64,000 bases of DNA from Chalciporus piperatus. Its lineage: Eukaryota; Basidiomycota; Agaricomycetes; Boletales; Boletaceae. Under the pieces are notes generated by a model. The model did no database searches. It had not been told where the DNA came from and was given only the letters and a program-made list of their open reading frames with translations. The position numbers and the translations under genes are program-made. Positions 36,588-48,983 of the stretch are shown here, piece after piece (the first letter of the stretch is position 1; the number at the start of each line of letters is the position of its first letter). The stretch covers positions 1 to 64,000 of the forward strand of contig JBBPTG010000001.1 in the NCBI GenBank assembly GCA_038093975.1, in the 5' to 3' direction.

Positions 36588-37762
36588 TCAGGCTGTGCCT
36601 GTCGACCCTCTCCCCCGGCCTCCAGAGCCTCTTTGTTGCCCTCCTCTATGCTGATTACGATACCGTGCGCGAGAAGTGAAACGATCCCCAAGAACCGGCG
36701 CAGTGCTTGGGACAAGGATTGCAGCGCCACCCTCAAGCACCATGCTAGGGCCGCCTTGTGATGATTGATGCGCCAACTTATGATACGAACGACGCTGGGC
36801 AGGACCCGCCTCGGAGTGTCCTCGTTTGTCCTTTTCTGAATTCTTGGGTTCTGGTGGAGGACCTGGGTCATAATGTGGGTTTTGTGCGTGCCAAGGGATG
36901 ACTCCTGAATTGTCGTAAAGAAGGCCACCGATAACGCTGAAGGAATAGTATGTGGGTAGGGGGATTGGATCCATTGCTCGCGCCATGTTAATTAGCTGAG
37001 TATAAATGATGTACCCAGCGTGGGCATCATTCGCAGCATCTGAAAGTAACAAAATCACGATGATGTTGCGAACTAGGGTAAAATTGTACGATTGGGAGGT
37101 CGTACGACTTACATTCCTGTTGAAGTGGATCTAAGTGTGATTCCCAGTTGCTACGTTGTACTTTGCCCTTGGCGAGAGTTGCCTGGTGGTATGTCTCAAG
37201 TAGTCGAGCTAAACCAAGTGGTAGTGTATATTTTCCCTTCCATCGAGCGTTGTCGACGGTACGAGCGAGAAGTGAAAGCTCGACACAATTTCGGACAGAT
37301 ACTCCCCAATCTTTGTGCAATTTATTACAGTCATCTGTGGCAGTTGAGGGAATTTGACATCCACAGGATGAAGGACAACGTACTTTGGATGCTGACACCT
37401 GCCTTGATCCAGGATTCGGAAATGAGCAACTCAATCAGTTGAGATGGGAATTCTGACAATTAGTTAGCGAAAGTCAGTATAGAGCGGATGCAAGTACGTT
37501 TCATGCGACTGAGGTGGAGGAGGATGACGGTATCGGAACTTGCGAGCTGTACGAGAGCAACGGGGTTTTCTGGCTGTCCCTTGATGAAATTTGGGCGCCA
37601 TTCGATGTCGAAACCGATGTGACCAAACGGGAGGCGAGCGAGGTGGACATTTGCCTCGTTGTGGTCTGTGATGTACAGCAATGTGGGTTGACGAGTGCGA
37701 TCTCGCCATGAATACCTGGGGAATATCTGGGCTGGGGCAGGTTTCTTTTTCCCGTGATGCAT
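36588..37762 (-). CDS. DEDD-type 3'-5' exonuclease (WRN/RNase D-like)
   Basis: Single-domain 3'-5' exonuclease of the Werner/RNase D group. Motif Exo I: HIGFDIEWRPNFIKGQPENP, with Asp and Glu as metal ligands, then VALVQLASSDTVILLHLSRM. The Exo II region follows an intron: GVSIQNDCNKLHKDWGVSVR (GVxIQNDxxKL). Exo III: YAANDAHAGYIIYTQL, with Tyr four residues before the Asp (DEDDy). The C-terminal 110 residues are Pro/Gly/Arg-rich and end in RGG-like repeats (GGQQRGSGGRGRG), a possible nucleic-acid-binding tail. The start at ATG 37762 gives MHHGKKKPAPAQIF; the longer open frame starts only from TTG. There is no helicase part, so it resembles the stand-alone exonucleases of fungi and plants. Confidence 0.85.
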
Positions 37763-38515
37763 TGATATCGCTGTTGATGGGTGGGTATATGGGATGATAT
37801 TATTGCACACCCTCCGCAGCAGCGGAGAGCAGGACGACAGGGTAGTAGTCACTGTTGGTGGCAAGCAGCTTTCGAGGCAAGGGCCAAATGGGTCCTGGCA
37901 ACCACGACTATTCTGATCTATGGGACCAAATTTAGAGCCGCGAAATATTTTGGAAATTTGATTGGCCAGACGGGCCGTGATATCTAGATCAGGAAATCGC
38001 TAACTCAGGATCCGGACGAAAATGAAACGCGTTACCTCAATTAACCCCCAGATATAAATAGCGTTTTCCTGCCAAGATTGTGATACAAAATTAGACGTCC
38101 AGAGTGCGACATGGGTGGCGTTGGCAGTGGACATTGCTGCTCCTGAGAGCATTGTACCGGGTCAATCTGCGCTGTCTCGCCGTATTGGACGATTGGGATT
38201 GTCACAGTACGTGTCCAGCTCGAATGGCTAACATGTCAGGATTCGCAAATATAGATTGAATATGGATATGAACATCCTTTCGGGTATTCAGCCTCACCTT
38301 GGCTTGGCATTCTAATTATACTGTCCAGCCTGCTCAAAGATAGAATTTTGGACTTGGCTCTCCTACAAAAACTCTGCGCATGGATAGCGCATTCACCGCC
38401 TGTAAGACTCGCCCTCTCTTACCCAATGCATACCGCTAGTACTTCCCCCTCCTACCCTCTCGCCGATTACACCCATCTCTCCCCCCTTCCCCCTCTAGAC
38501 CACGGGAGAATCATT
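37763..38515. other. divergent spacer between exonuclease and unknown Ser-rich gene
   Basis: 753 bp. The right part (38,390-38,515) is strongly pyrimidine-rich on the plus strand, like a fungal 5' leader. No gene seen. Confidence 0.45.
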
Positions 38516-39252
38516 ATGTCCACCTGGCATGCTCTCGAACAGGTCAGAATCTCATCTTTCCCCCCTTGTCAATGTTTTCATCTTCATTTTTAATTGCAGC
38601 CACCTCCCCCGAGTCTCAGAGAGATCCTCGGCGCATACCGGTCCAAAGGGGACGGTGACCGTGATATGCTCATTGCAATGCTTAACGCCAAGACCGCAGA
38701 AGACCAGGTATGTGCCGTCTACATGCTTGATAGTACTTCCTGTTTTAATATTTGCATCAGCGCATGGCTTCCGTGACCTCATTACACAGGGCTTTGCTCG
38801 AGCTGTACACTACAGAAGCAAAGACCTCCGCTCCTCCACCATCACAGCATTATCCCCTATCATCGCCCTACATCAATGGCACAAAGAACAAACGTTCCTC
38901 GGCCGAGTTGCACAATGGACATGAACCTCACACGTCTGCCCCTTCACCGAGGGAACCCGCTCAACAGCCCCAACCACCACGCAAACGACAACGTTCCTCC
39001 CGTTCCCCAACCCAATCTTCATCTTCGCATCATGATGCACGCTCGTCACATACGTCATCACGTGATCTGCCACCCTCTCCTTATTCGTCTCGCAGTGATT
39101 CTGAGGAGTATTCACCGCGATCCAGAGCATCCATGGCTATCGGGTCCCTTCTTTCTTCGGGAGCTGGCAGAGAATCCGCACCTGACGATTCTCGAAATGC
39201 TCCAGACGTTTCCCAGAATCGTTTCCCCCCCTCAGCGATCGGTGTCTCGTAG
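38516..39252 (+). CDS. conserved-looking Ser/Pro-rich protein of unknown function
   Basis: Three exons with good GT-AG introns. The first, from ATG 38516, encodes MSTWHALEQ. The second encodes PPPPSLREILGAYRSKGDGD and then RDMLIAMLNAKTAEDQ. The third starts RMASVTSLHRALLELYTTEA and runs to TAG at 39250-39252. The N-terminal 70 residues look ordered and partly helical. The rest is rich in Ser, Pro, His and Arg with a basic PRKRQRSSRSP patch that could be a nuclear signal. A short hydrophobic SMAIGSLLSSG motif lies near the end. I do not recognise the family. The split of small in-frame exons argues that it is a real gene. Confidence 0.65.
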
Positions 39253-40255
39253 TGCGCGCCCTTCTCATTTATTTGGTACCGCTTCCACTCTGTACTTGTA
39301 TCTATCGCATAGCCTTACACATACGCCTTGTTGTATTGTCATTCACTCCTAATAATACCTTCAAGTTGGAAATTCGTGGCAGCACCCGTCAGAATTTTGT
39401 CCGAGTGATACCCAGTGACACCTTGAGAACAGGGACAGTAGGGACAGGTGCTGTTCTGTGCTGTTGGGTCAAAAATACACGCAGACACGCCAAGCGCAAT
39501 CTCCACACATCCCACACACCTCCGATCAGATGATACTGGTTGTCAATAACGTTTGACTAGATCGGCGAAGGGTGGAGCCGACGTGGTAGCAACACGAGCG
39601 TCTCTGCAGACCTTATTTAGACTTTTGGCCAGGATCATCAAGTTTCAAGGGGTCACCGTGGAACATGCGTTTATCTTCTTCCTGCATATCCCCCTTCAAT
39701 GTGAGAAGATGTGATAATGGAGCGACGAGGCGGTGTGTTCTATAATTGCAATTGTCTTGGTTTTCCCCATGTTTTCCCCAATATCTGGTGAGCGACAAAA
39801 CGATGGACACGAGTGGACCTGAGTGGACACGCCAAGGATGGTCAGCAGAGTTTTTTTTCGCGCGTATGCTCAGATCTGACGAGCCCATCCGTAGGACTAG
39901 TGAAGGAATTTCCAACTACATTTTGTTTCACGATCAGGGTCGACCCACCACGAGTAACCTGGCCCAACGCGCGATACTAAATACAGACGGGCGGACCTCG
40001 TGCTATTCTTGAAGAGTGTGCGCAGTTGGCAGGCGCACTCGTGCCCAAGTCGAGGTTCAAATTTGCCGCGCGCCCGGCTAGCGAAAAGCTCAAGGTTCTG
40101 AGAGCTCTGCGTGAGACCAACAGGAGACTGAAACTGGTTGTCGTGGAACTTCATCTTATTCTTATCCTTGTCATACTGAGGTCACGGTCACGTGATGTTG
40201 TGGATGACACGACAGGAAAGGGAAAATCAAGCCTCCTGTATTCTCGACCACGAAC
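39253..40255. other. 1-kb intergenic region
   Basis: No supported gene. A minus-strand frame ending at 39613 has a protein-like tail (MFHGDPLKLDDPGQKSK) but no clear start or upstream exon. The right part must contain the RING gene promoter. Confidence 0.4.
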
Positions 40256-41811
40256 ATGGCGGATCTCGACGGCGACGATGAGTTTCCTAATGACTTTGAC
40301 GGCTTTGATTTCGACGATATCCCCGGGCTTCAAATACCAACGCCCAGCAACAATCCTCCCGCTTACCTAGCCATCCCCGGCGTGAGACATGTCGCGCATT
40401 CTGCGGTAGCAAGTCCAGCCCCAGCGACCGGGTTGGACTCCATCGATGAGATAGACCCGGCGTTCCTTGCGGCAGTAGAGAGATATGTCGCGCATTCTGC
40501 GGTAGGAAGTCCAGCTCCATCGGTCGGGTCGGACAGCACCGATGAGATAGACCCGTCGTTCCTGGCGGCAGTAGACGAGATTGAAGCCCGAGCAATGGGC
40601 GAAATCTCAAGGGGTGAGGTGTAATCACACGAGCGTCTTCAACAGTGGTTCTTATGCTGTCCTAGGTTCGGATTCGTCAGTACGAGCGGATCCCGGTTCG
40701 TCCACTACATATTATTTCGCGCATACAGAGTACTGAGCGCTGAGCCAACGCACGCAGGGCCCTCGGAAACTATCTGCAATAGTGCAACGGGTGCGTTATC
40801 TTCAGAGCGAGTTGACGGGCAGGCCTCATCAGAAATGTAGATAGTGCTTCGGAAACATCGCGTGTCCCCGGTATGTCCATTCAGGTTTTACGGGTCACAC
40901 CCATCCGGTTTCGGTCTCGCCGCCGGGCGTCACAGCATCGCACTCACTTTCTCTGAAGGGACAGAAGAGGCGAGTGACATAGAACAACCTCGCAAGCGTT
41001 CTATTCGATCCCCGGACATATACTCCACGAACAAGAAAGGTAAGAAGAAGGCCGACCCGCAGGACGAAGTCGACGTGAGGGTAATCTTGGAGGGATACGA
41101 AGCTGAGCTCATTTGCCCCATGTACGTTTGCATCCCTTCCAATTTCTTATTTTCTGCGCTTATCAACCACTTCCAAACAGCTGCTGTGACATACTGTATG
41201 CCAATCAAGTCCTCAAATCCATTGAGCATAAGAGGACTTATGTCTGAGCTCTTTAGCGTTGGTGCACAAGTGGCAAATCCTTGCGGACATACGTGCTGCG
41301 GCGAGTGTGGCTATGGATGGTTGGCTCGAAACGTGCGTATCGTTTTTGTTATAGAAGCATTTCTTCAACAGCCTTTCAGAAATATGCCCCCAGCTGTGCT
41401 ACATGTCGCTCTAGTTTATATGTCAAAAAGCCTCTTCTTCCAAATTTTACACTCGACAATCTCGTACAGCAACACCTTCAATCCCTAGCAAGAACTGGAC
41501 GTCCAGAGTGGCAAGAGAAAGGATATAGATATATTGAATGGACGAAACGACTAGAGTTCGTGCTCACTTGCTGTTTTATGACATGGGAATGCTTAGCTCC
41601 TGGTAGGTCGTGGAAAAAACAAACTGCAGCCAAAGCAACGGAGGAAAAGGCAAAAGAAGCTGCGCGTCTACGACGGCGCCAATCCCACTACCACCATGCT
41701 GATGATCATGTGCATGCCCCCCCCTGGCTAACTCATGAGGCTGAGTACGAAGAGGATGGAGAGGGCGTGTTGGTTTCTCGTATAGTGGCGAGGTTTGCTC
41801 GTAGACACTGA
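40256..41811 (+). CDS. RING-finger protein (putative E3 ubiquitin ligase) with an internal duplication
   Basis: Many exons. The N-terminus (MADLDGDDEFPNDFDGFDFD) is acidic and is followed by two copies of a 32-residue unit. A basic nuclear-type patch (QPRKRSIRSPD, KKGKKKADP) leads into the RING. After two introns within it, the RING reads CPICCDILVGAQVANPCGHT, CCGECGYGWLARN and KYAPSCATCRSSL, a C3HC4-type finger. Then come LPNFTLDNLVQQHLQSLA and WQEKGYRYIEWTKRLESW, a Lys/Glu helix, and an acidic tail ending IVARFARRH. RING proteins bring ubiquitin-loaded E2 to substrates; the substrate is unknown. The reading across four small exons at 40,620-40,990 is inferred from splice sites. Confidence 0.75.
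40391..40582 (+). repeat. two tandem copies of a 96-bp coding unit
   Basis: Copies at 40391-40486 and 40487-40582, in frame within the RING gene. Each encodes 32 residues with VAHSAV-SPAP followed by acidic DEIDP-FLAAV. The 5' 20 bases are nearly identical and the rest differ by scattered substitutions, so the duplication is not brand new. Confidence 0.85.
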
Positions 41812-41967
41812 TTTTTTGGACGGGACCCACTACTTACACACTGGCATTCTCTGAAGAGATGGACACACTGGGACTTTGTATCATTATCGTCGCTTTACCC
41901 TACACAATTGTACCATATAATCTTGCATATGGGTAGAGGCGGCAGACTCGCGGTGACTCGGATGTCC

Positions 41968-43047
41968 TCAAAAATCATCCTCGCGTTCATCGTCACTGCC
42001 AAGACGGTTACTTCGTTTGTCTTTGGACGCGTAGTTGGACATCGATTGTGCGATGATATCATCGAGGATGTCTGGTAGAAGATCGTACTCTGACGTTCGA
42101 ACGACAATCGCATACACAGCTACGCAAAGGTCTCAGCGTAACCAAGAAGAGGATGAATTCACCGAAATACCATCTTCGATTTTTTCCAAAGACTGGTTGG
42201 TGACCGTCTGCTTCTTCCGAAGGCCCTTCACAAAAGGTATGAATCTGTCAAAATCTAAATGGTTGGTGGGTTGTAAGCTTAAAGCCGTAAAGAGCCAGTG
42301 TATACATACCTGATTTGCATTCCCTGACGAAATTACACACTTCAAGTGCCCGAGCGCGTCCCCCTTTACGTGCGATACCAGATATCGCATATCTCATAAG
42401 CTCTCCCGTGAGATCGGACAAGCCGAGTAGATAGTCTTCCAAGGGCAAGAGAAAGTACTGAAATGATAGCATATCCATGAAAATGGGTACATGGGCCAAA
42501 GATGCAGCACACGCGCACAGGGACACCGTTATTATCCGACAACGTCCCCTGAACTTGATCATAGGTCACAAGTGTACCACGGCCGAGGAAGTGAGCGAAG
42601 CTCAACGCCTCGATGTATCTGAGTGAAGAAAATCATTCAAAGAATAAAATAGCATATTGAAGGGTATCTACTCTTGCAAACCAGGGGAGATGGAATGATG
42701 ATGGCGCCAGAATGCGTCGCCCTGTAATTCGACCTTGATGGTCGCGTACAGTTCGCGGACCTCGCGCAGTTTCTCGACGCCGCGTTCGTACGCATGCTGC
42801 GAATGTATTCGGTCGTCTTGGGAGCCTTCGTTCATGAGGCGGTGTAGAAGGAATATGACTTTCTTCGAAAGATTGGTGATATCACGACTGGTCTAATTGC
42901 ATGGAAGCTTGAGCAATTTCCACCGCTGATTTTCCTGAATGGTTTGTCTTGCGAGCTTACCTTGATAAGACGTTCCCTTTTATCATTCTGATCATCGAGT
43001 TCCTGTCGAAACTGATCAAAGACATGTTGTAGGGACATGGTCATCAT
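41968..43047 (-). CDS. translin-associated factor X (TRAX) homolog
   Basis: TRAX with translin forms C3PO, an octameric RNA endonuclease that removes siRNA passenger strands and processes tRNA fragments. Start at one of three near ATGs (43047, 43044, 43038); MSLQHVFDQFRQELDDQND follows. Next exons: TSRDITNLSKKVIFLLHRLM, REVRELYATIKVELQGDAFW, SPGLQEYIEALSFAHFLGRG, LPLEDYLLGLSDLTGELMRY and KKQTVTNQSLEKIED. The C-terminus is YAIVVRTSEYDLLPDILDDI and then SDDEREDDF. The two glutamates in QEYIEA and the acidic residues in DLTGE match the catalytic positions of TRAX rather than translin, so I favour TRAX. Translin itself is not in this window. Confidence 0.85.
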
Positions 43048-43648
43048 CCAAGCAGATGAGTCGGTTACTGCGTGACTTTGGTGAGCGTGACAGTTTAAAG
43101 TTCGGATCAGGTTCACCAGGACTTTCACCAGGATGGCTTTTGCTCCTAAGGCTGGCTGTCCGATGTGCGGTGTCGTCGCGGTCGCGGGGACTGGTACACA
43201 CAACCCGATGTCAAGTTTGGCAGCGCAGCCTAGTCTCCCGCAGGCACCCCCTTAGGTAGGAAGACAGTCGTGGAATCCTACTCTTCAGCGCAGCCAGAGA
43301 TCCTATGGAGAGATGACAACTTCACGGTTTATCGTGAGACAGCCAGTGTCAAGCAAGTCAACATATAATTATAGCTTTCAAGTGAGTTCGTGTCTTTCAT
43401 GACATTTGGTCTGGTAAACCTTACCAGACCTCACCCCGTTTCTGTCAAAGTCTTCACGTTCCTTTGCTGTACACGCTGGTACGTAAACTAGTGCATGTCT
43501 GCAGTGTGCGACCTCACGCGTCTTCGTTAGTCTTCTAGTGACATACCCCTTCTTGACAATATCAGAAGCCTTGCTCGCCGTCTTCTCACTGCTTCTGTGG
43601 ACCCACCTTCATCCATAAACAACCCAACGGCAGGCGCCTCACAGCTTG
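43048..43648. other. intergenic, TRAX promoter and leader of a small gene
   Basis: 601 bp. No other gene supported. Confidence 0.4.
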
Positions 43649-44036
43649 ATGCTTCTCAGTTCCGAATTGGTTTCATTACACCGCCTTTTAGTGATATGAT
43701 CAGTTGCATGCCCACGCATACGTAGCACCTGCAGACCAACTGGGGTGGCTGCGAAAGTATTGCCTATGGTCGTCTCGCTTGGTACGAGATTGATGATTTG
43801 GTTGCAGAAATTCGGTAAGTTATGTCGTCCTTTCGTCTTTCTTCTCTCCGCTGACATCGCCTGTGTATCAAGCGAGTCTGTCCGATAACAGGGTCAAGTC
43901 CGGTTACGAAAACAGGAAAAACACCCCTATTGACATGGTTCCCGAGGCCGGTGCGAGGACTGGAGCCGCAAACGGACATGAGTTCACCGCTCCTACTCTG
44001 GTCATTTCCGACATTGAGGGAGCAAATGGGAAATAA
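43649..44036 (+). CDS. small three-exon protein of unknown function
   Basis: Exons 43649-43690, 43735-43814 and 43892-44036 join in frame (42 + 80 + 145 nt) to 88 residues. Introns of 44 and 77 nt have GT-AG ends (second donor GTAAGT). The protein starts MLLSSELVSLHRLL. The middle is TNWGGCESIAYGRLAWYEID, then DLVAEIRVKSGYENRKN. The end is TPIDMVPEAGARTGAANGHE and then a hydrophobic FTAPTLVISDIEGANGK. I do not recognise it. No single open frame reveals it. It could also be the last three exons of a longer gene that starts upstream. Confidence 0.5.
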
Positions 44037-44272
44037 CTAGGTCCTTGAATACTGCCCCACCCTCCGATCAGCATACACTCCACTGCAAGGATGAAATATC
44101 ACGATTCGACAATGTATGCTGTTACTGCACCGTATTCCCAGATTGCCTAATGTCGGTATAAGTTGCATCGTGCATGAATATTGTGGATATCGAGTACAGA
44201 ATGGCTCCCGGAAGTAATTAATCATCGTAGAAATGTAATCATGACGGGGTTGGGTGTCTCTACATGGTTAGG

Positions 44273-45470
44273 TCAATCCAAGGCAGCATGAGATGCGGCC
44301 TCTTGCATCTCTTTTATAGCCTTTTCTCGTATCATCTCCCAAACTATATTGCGCTGCGAGCGAACATCGCCCAGACCTTCACGTATTTCCTCCAACCGTT
44401 CGACGTACTCCCGATCATCGTCCTGGAGCTCCCGTAACGTGGCTAGTGATTTCTCCAGAGTATCTTGTTGCATCTGTGGCGAGGCAAAATGGGAAGGGTC
44501 AAGAACAGGAGGTTCCTCTTCTGAGTAAGATGACAAGAAGAGTTTGTGAGGACGTGGAACGAGATATGGAGACTGGGGAAATCTGCCATCGAGGTCATCT
44601 TCCCCGACGTTGCCATCTGCTTCCTCTCGTTTCGGTACCACCTCCTCCCCTCGGTGCTGAGTCTCTGAGTCTTCGTTGATAACTTGCCACAACCTGCCAA
44701 ATGCGCGTTTCATGGCGGCTTCGCCCTCGATAAGACTGTTGGTCGCGTGCTCGAGCTCATCCAGTAGATTGGCACGAAAAGAGTGTGTTACGGAGTTGTC
44801 CATCACGAAAGAGGTGAAGCTGTAATGTTGCGTCACTGGAGGAGGGTACGGAGCAATAAGGGGCGGAGAGGGAGAGCGTAGGTGTGGTAGGGTTGGTGGT
44901 GAAGCAGAACGTCGTTCGGTAGGCAACAAATTGCGCATGCGCTGTCGGGCTCGATCTTCTGCCTGTGCGCGGTTAAGAAGATGCTCGTGAATGAATTGAA
45001 GCTTGTTACCTCCCACTCATCCATGTTTGGGCCCCAAGCTGCAATCTTTCCCCTACGGACCCATCTACAACCTTTCATCGTCTTCTTGCCCCAATTTCCA
45101 CCTGAGACACTGATGTTCAGAGATTGTGTCTCGGGGTCGAAGCCCTGAGAGGGATAGTACCAGGCATTATGGTCATTGAGGACAAACGGGCTATGGGAAT
45201 GGTGAGCGAGCATTGTCAGAAGGGGCTGAGGACCTACTTGGTGTCTTCTTGCATCGTTTTCTGCATGTGATAGTCAAGTCCCAGTTCAAAGTGAGTATAA
45301 CTGAGTTGTAACAACAATGACCTCGTCACCGGCAAAGACCGAAAGACTCGATGTTTTAAATTTAGCACAACGCAAACTACCAGGTCACCCCCGATACTTG
45401 GTGGGAGTAGCAAAGTCTCAATAAGTAGCTGAGGGTCGCTACTTGTATCAAACCAGTAATTAAATAGCAT
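44273..45470 (-). CDS. conserved-looking protein of unknown function, coiled-coil C-terminus
   Basis: Three exons. The last (to the stop at 44273) carries a Pro-rich stretch, then VTHSFRANLLDELEHATNSL, then a helical segment LEKSLATLRELQDDDREYVE likely to be a coiled coil. The middle exon reads VLNDHNAWYYPSQGFDPETQ, MKGCRWVRRGKIAAWGP and DEWEAEDRARQRMR (across an intron). A 47-nt intron at 45191-45237 (donor GTAGGT, branch CTGAC) joins it to an upstream exon ending HFELGLDYHMQKTMQEDTN. The ATG at 45213, which looks like a start, lies inside this intron. The frame is open up to ATG 45470; ATG 45266 is the other candidate. Family not recognised; a nuclear role is a guess. Confidence 0.6.
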
Positions 45471-45638
45471 GGACCTGACGAAAACGACTATATTGCGGTC
45501 ACCAGTGACAAATCCGTAATTGGCGGCCGAGCCACAACCAAACTGTACAGTTTCGGCAACGGCCGGAACGCGTCAAACCTTAGTTTGTAGTATCGTTGAG
45601 CTCACTGTGCTTCACATCCTCAAGAACTCGTCGTCAAC
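45471..45638. promoter_or_regulatory. divergent promoter region of RPS5
   Basis: 168 bp (372 bp if the neighbour starts at 45266) shared by RPS5 and the unknown minus-strand gene. No element identified with confidence. Confidence 0.4.
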
Positions 45639-47005
<1,367 letters not shown>

Positions 47006-48474
47006 TTAGGGAAGCTGCTCTGGGTTGAGCGACGCCTCCTTTGCCGCGACCCTCGGCTGTTCGAAACTGGCCATACCATCGAGTCCCCATCGACCCATCA
47101 TTGCTTTGTCCTAGAAATGGGACGAAGTGAGCATGGACAAATGACTGAAAAGAATGATCATTACCTCGTCCCAAGGAGAACCTAAATGATCGGAGTCAAG
47201 TCTAATTGTATCGCACGTAGAGTGATTCACTCACAAGGAGTTGTTAGCATCTTCTCTCCAGTGAAGACGGCGTTGGCACCAGCCATGAAACACATCGCTT
47301 GCTCAGACTCGTTGAGAGTGTTTCGGCCCGCTGCCAATCGGATTATCGTTCCTGGAAGAATAATGCGTGCGGTGGCGATCGTCCTGACCAGAGCGTGATA
47401 CTTGACCGGCTGAAAAGACCGGTGAGTCTGGGATGATACGCCAAACGACGACCACACTTGCCTCGTTATTCTCCAACGGAGTACCGGGAATGGGTACCAA
47501 GGCGTTCACGGGGAAGGATTCCGGGTGCTCGGGCATGCTAACAAGGTCATGGATAAGCGATACGACACAGTGAAGCGCGGGTTCTTACCTTGAGACCTCG
47601 TGTATGAGCCCCACACGATCCTGGTCAGTCTCTCCAAGTCCCAGAATACCACCAGAGCAGACACTGATGCCAGCTTCGCGCACAGCAGTTATGGTATCTA
47701 GTCGTTCATCGTACGATCTCGTCGTGATAACCTGGGGGTAAAATTCACGAGAGGTATCAAGGTTGTGATTATAGGCAGTCAGTCCTCTGCACCGATCATG
47801 AACATGATGGTTTTGACGGAAGAAGAAGGATCAGAACTCACGCTTCCTTGAGTTGTCGGGCTTGTTCCGGGGACAACATTCCGAGGGTGGTACAGACTTC
47901 CATACCCATTCCACGAACTTCCCGGACCATTGTCAGAATTCTTTCAAAGCCTCGCTTTCTGCCGGCAAGGTCCCTCCATGCGGCACCCATGCAGAATCGA
48001 GTGCTACCATTCTCTTTAGCTTGCCGTGCAGCCTCTAGTACGGGCTCGACGTCGAGTAATTTGGAAGCCGTAGTAGGCGTGGAGTATCGTGAAGATTGTG
48101 AGCAGTAGGAACCTGTGAAATATTTTATCGGGGTCCCCCGATTATAGATAAGATCACTACGTACAGTCCTCGGAGCACCCTCCAGCTTCAGCGACATCGG
48201 TAAGCGTGATCGGTCATGATGATAGTACGGACATACTTTTGATGTTCATGAGCGTGCATAGTTGGATTTTGCTGGGGTCGTGATTTTGACGGTGTATAGC
48301 GGCCGCTCGGAAGACGAGATCTAACAGAGGACTATCGTATATCTTCTGGATTTCCTCTCGGGTCCAGTCATGCCGGACACTCGGGACGCTTGTCGAATGG
48401 GCAACAGTCGCGAGCAACCGTCGATTGAAGTTCACTTGGTGAGCCAAAGCTCCACGCAGCAACGACAGGGACAT
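47006..48474 (-). CDS. BIO2: biotin synthase
   Basis: Radical-SAM enzyme inserting sulphur into dethiobiotin, mitochondrial in fungi. The N-terminus from ATG 48474 ([20 protein letters not shown]) resembles a presequence. Core motifs: [20 protein letters not shown], the [4Fe-4S] site CSEDCSYC (C-x3-C-x2-C), [87 protein letters not shown] and [20 protein letters not shown]. The C-terminus is SLNPEQLP. The second Cys codon of the cluster is split by an intron with donor GTACGT. Exons are short. The presence of BioB suggests the organism can complete biotin synthesis; other bio genes are not in view. Confidence 0.93.
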
Positions 48475-48983
48475 GAGGAGGAGATGGTAGCAGTGAAAGG
48501 TCTGGCGTATCAAATTGGCGGGTACGATCGGAGATTTGGGCAAAAGGATGACAGGGCCTTGTCACCGTCTGCCATATTATATCTGTCCTTTGTCCTCTGC
48601 TGCGAACAGAACATTGCTCGGCGATAACATGATTTACCTACTCTCCGCTTTCTCGGTGGGAGTATCAAAGAGAATTGACTTCATCACACGCAATCGATCA
48701 CCAGGAAAGCAGATGAATTCGAAACGATTACAACAAATATATCGTACCACCAGAACAAGAAAGCAGTGAAAAGAAGAAAATGCTACACATTCGATCGCAA
48801 GTAAATGAAAACATGAATGCAAGGAATACTATGATATAACGTTTAAATGAAAGATGCTAAGATATGATAAATGTCCAAGAGGTGTGCGTCAATCATCACC
48901 GAGCGTTTGTGCATGAGTGGCGTACAACATATGACAAGTCGTGACGGTCAAAGGAATGTGGGAAGTACCAGAAAGAAGTGGTT
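48475..48983. other. intergenic, biotin synthase promoter and BTG gene 3' region
   Basis: 509 bp; A-rich on the plus strand around 48,750-48,870 (T-rich in the BTG 3' UTR direction). No gene. Confidence 0.45.

Noticed and set aside
39613..39915. Minus-strand frame ending MFHGDPLKLDDPGQKSK
   Set aside because: The tail looks protein-like but the upstream part does not, and no start or acceptor gave a convincing model.
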